From positions 1-7,006 of the forward strand of contig PMZB01000263.1 of assembly GCA_003170575.1 (NCBI GenBank): a DNA stretch of 7,006 nt, read 5' to 3'. The notes under the pieces are model-generated. The model was not told the DNA's origin and did no database searches. It saw nothing but the letters and a program-made list of their open reading frames with translations. A program made the position numbers and the translations under genes. Below, one piece after another: positions 5,265 to 7,006 of the stretch. Each line of letters opens with the position of its first letter. The first letter of the stretch is position 1. The DNA is from Chlamydiia bacterium (lineage in GTDB: Bacteria > Chlamydiota > Chlamydiia > Chlamydiales > FEN-1388).

Positions 5265-6731
5265 CTAACCACCCTCGTAGGCGTAATCAGTATCAGGAAG
5301 TGCAATCTGCGCTGACTGCGGCGGCCCAGCAGGAGAGGGTTGATAGTTTGTTTGGGAGAAGTTTTCAAACTTAGCTAATTCCTTCCTGTACGTCAATATA
5401 GCGCTTCCGGTGCCCCCATGGCGGTTTTTCGCAACAATAACCTCTGCCTGTCCCGGCCTATCATACGGGTCATAGTACTCCCTGCGTAACAATAGGAGGA
5501 CGACGTCACTATCTTGCTCCAGTGAGCCGCTTTCTCTCAAATCGCTTAACATGGGGCGGTGGCCTTGGCGCTCTTCGACTTTGCGGGAAAGCTGGGCAAG
5601 GCAAAGGATCGGGATATCAAGCTCGCGTGCGAGCACTTTCAGCATTCGGGAGATTTCAGAAATCTCATTCTGCCGGTTCTCTGCACTTTTCACAAAACCT
5701 GATCCTGAGATGAGCTGCAGGTAGTCGATAACGAGAAAACCAATATTATGGCATTCTTTCATTCGACGCGCCTTGGCGCGCAGATCTGTGATCTTCACCC
5801 CAGGTTGGTCATCAATGACAATAATGTGCTGTTGGATTTCATTGACCGCTTCGACAACTTGATGAAATTCAGCAGTTGATAAAGCCCCTGTCAGGATTTT
5901 ATTGGATTCAACTTCAGATTGGGAGCAAACAATGCGGTGCACAAGCTGCTGTGCGGTCATCTCAAGGGAGAAGATTCCGACAGGAATATGGTTTTTAAAA
6001 GAAACGGCCTCTGCAATATTCAAGGAAAGAGCTGTCTTTCCCATGGCAGGGCGTGATGCAAGAATCACGAGGTGAGAGTTATTAAACCCATTGATGATCT
6101 TGTCTAGATCCATAAAATGCGTGGGAATACCTGTAATAGTGGAATCCTCAGGTCCCAGCCGCATAAATCGCTCTTGCCGAGCTTCTAGGTCCTTGAGGAA
6201 AGAGGTGTGTTTGTGCGCATCTTTTCCTGATAAAAGTTCGGAAATCAGCTCGCCCGATTTTCTATCCCGTGCTTGTCCTATATGGAAAAAAAGCTGCTGA
6301 GCTTCGTCCAGTGCAGAACCGACATCCCCCGGCTCATCACGGGCTGTTTTTTCTACTTGTTGCGCCGACACAATCATCTGCCGCAGCAGAGATTTATCTT
6401 TGATCAGGGAGGTATATTCTTCAATATATGCAGCTGTGCCTGCGTACTGAGCAAGAGTGGTGAGGTACACAACCCCGCCTACAGCCTGGAGCCTATCCTG
6501 GCGTTTCAATTCCTCGGCGATAAGGTGCACGTCTGCTGGTTTATCCGCCTTATATGCCTCCTGAAGGCAGCGAAAAATGATTCTGTGCTCTGAATAATAA
6601 AAGTCTGCTTCGCTTAAGCGTTCAGAGGCAGTGTTGAGACTATTTATTGATGTGAGCATGCAACCCAACACCATCATCTCAGATTCTTTCGAATTAGGCG
6701 GAACGTTTGGTTTTCCTGGAATATCTGTCAC
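5265..6731 (-). CDS. dnaB: Replicative DNA helicase DnaB
   Basis: DnaB is the hexameric ATP-driven helicase that unwinds DNA at the replication fork. The product is 488 residues, near the usual 450-480. The DnaB N-terminal domain (about 10-112) begins with PPNSKESEMMVLGCML, matching the usual PPhnleAEqsvLGall pattern. The linker is at about 115-190 and the RecA-like motor domain at about 195-460. Visible motifs are Walker A SRPAMGKT (226-233, K232), the catalytic glutamate in FSLEM (E257), Walker B FLVIDYLQL (332-340, D336), the DNA-binding region HRPMLSDLRESGSLEQDSDV (391-410) and the arginine finger in AKNRHGGTG (R437). The start is GTG at 6729-6731: an in-frame TGA lies only four codons further upstream, and the first ATGs (codons 19-20) would delete the conserved N-terminus. 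The upstream ribosome binding site is weak (GAGAG). There is no sign of an intein. Confidence 0.95.
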   Translation of the reverse strand: MTDIPGKPNVPPNSKESEMMVLGCMLTSINSLNTASERLSEADFYYSEHRIIFRCLQEAYKADKPADVHLIAEELKRQDRLQAVGGVVYLTTLAQYAGTAAYIEEYTSLIKDKSLLRQMIVSAQQVEKTARDEPGDVGSALDEAQQLFFHIGQARDRKSGELISELLSGKDAHKHTSFLKDLEARQERFMRLGPEDSTITGIPTHFMDLDKIINGFNNSHLVILASRPAMGKTALSLNIAEAVSFKNHIPVGIFSLEMTAQQLVHRIVCSQSEVESNKILTGALSTAEFHQVVEAVNEIQQHIIVIDDQPGVKITDLRAKARRMKECHNIGFLVIDYLQLISGSGFVKSAENRQNEISEISRMLKVLARELDIPILCLAQLSRKVEERQGHRPMLSDLRESGSLEQDSDVVLLLLRREYYDPYDRPGQAEVIVAKNRHGGTGSAILTYRKELAKFENFSQTNYQPSPAGPPQSAQIALPDTDYAYEGG

Positions 6732-6743
6732 AAAGAATGTCTC

Positions 6744-7006
6744 TCACTTTAAGTTGCATGTTATAATGTCTAGCTTTTCGAGAAGGTATCGAATAGCAGA
6801 GACTTGTAACTCACCAGTTTCATTATGCACAAATCTTGCAAGGAAGGTGTACCATTTTTCTTCTTCTGTTGGCTTTCCTTTCACTTCTGCTTCGGGTACC
6901 TTCCAATCTTTTGGAACAACACTCTTCTGAAGCTCTATATAGTCAGAGCTGAAGGTTTCATCAGTTTTTGATTTTAATAGGGGTAAGATCCACTCGAATA
7001 TGACCG
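6744..7006 (-). CDS. Partial CDS, C-terminal 86 residues of an unrecognised protein
   Basis: An open frame enters from the right edge (first full codon 7002-7004) and ends at TGA 6744-6746, giving 86 residues that start VIFEWILPLLKSKTDE and end AIRYLLEKLDIITCNLK. I do not recognise the family. The piece is rich in charged residues, with a Lys/Glu-rich middle (KVPEAEVKGKPTEEEKW) and a likely helical C-terminus (WYTFLARFVHNETGELQVSAIRYLLEKL), which suggests a soluble cytoplasmic protein. The stop lies 12 nt before the dnaB GTG and in the same frame, so the two genes are probably cotranscribed, and dnaB, whose ribosome binding site is weak, may depend on ribosomes arriving from it. Coding status is supported by the uninterrupted frame, plausible composition and tight spacing; the other two frames on this strand hit stops near the edge. 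Confidence 0.65.
   Translation of the reverse strand, partial: VIFEWILPLLKSKTDETFSSDYIELQKSVVPKDWKVPEAEVKGKPTEEEKWYTFLARFVHNETGELQVSAIRYLLEKLDIITCNLK

Noticed and set aside
1..7006. Mobile element, CRISPR array, defence island or RNA gene
   Set aside because: No transposase or integrase, regularly spaced repeats, tRNA-like fold or rRNA signature was seen; nearly all bases are covered by recognisable housekeeping genes.

Overview
The window looks like a chromosomal housekeeping region of a Gram-negative bacterium with an outer membrane. Its core is an almost complete Tol-Pal type envelope energy-transduction cluster on the minus strand, in transcription order: TolQ/ExbB-type channel (4515-5234), TolR/ExbD-type channel partner (4095-4511), TonB/TolA-like transducer (3114-4085), TolB (962-2347) and, at the extreme left edge, the first 13 codons of a gene that is probably pal (1-39). 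From memory, Chlamydiaceae genomes carry the order exbB-exbD-TonB-like protein-tolB-pal. The mid-range base composition and the presence of an idi gene and a GNAT gene would suit an 'environmental' relative (Waddlia/Parachlamydia-like). This taxonomic guess is inference and was not tested by any search.

Layout from right to left, in the direction of minus-strand transcription: the last 86 codons of an unrecognised gene (6744 to beyond 7006); 12 nt later the replicative helicase dnaB with a GTG start (5265-6731); 30 nt later tolQ/exbB; 3 nt later tolR/exbD; 9 nt later the TonB/TolA-like gene, which begins with TTG behind a strong Shine-Dalgarno sequence. These spacings suggest one transcription unit. 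It then meets a plus-strand gene, idi (isopentenyl-diphosphate isomerase type I, 2553-3143), whose 3' end overlaps the TonB/TolA-like gene tail to tail by 30 bp. A 205-bp divergent intergenic region (2348-2552) separates idi from tolB. tolB restarts the minus-strand run and is followed after 3 nt by a two-part GNAT acetyltransferase gene (122-958), then an 82-nt AT-rich gap and the putative pal start.

Functionally, the TolQ/R pair would use the proton motive force to drive the membrane-anchored TonB/TolA-like rod, which works with periplasmic TolB and the lipoprotein Pal in outer-membrane maintenance and division. The two non-Tol genes lodged inside the cluster are the main unusual points: idi reversed between tolA-like and tolB, and the GNAT gene between tolB and pal. 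I saw no mobile element, CRISPR array, tRNA or rRNA, and no evidence for a novel defence or other undescribed system; this is mostly an ordinary region with an informative gene order.
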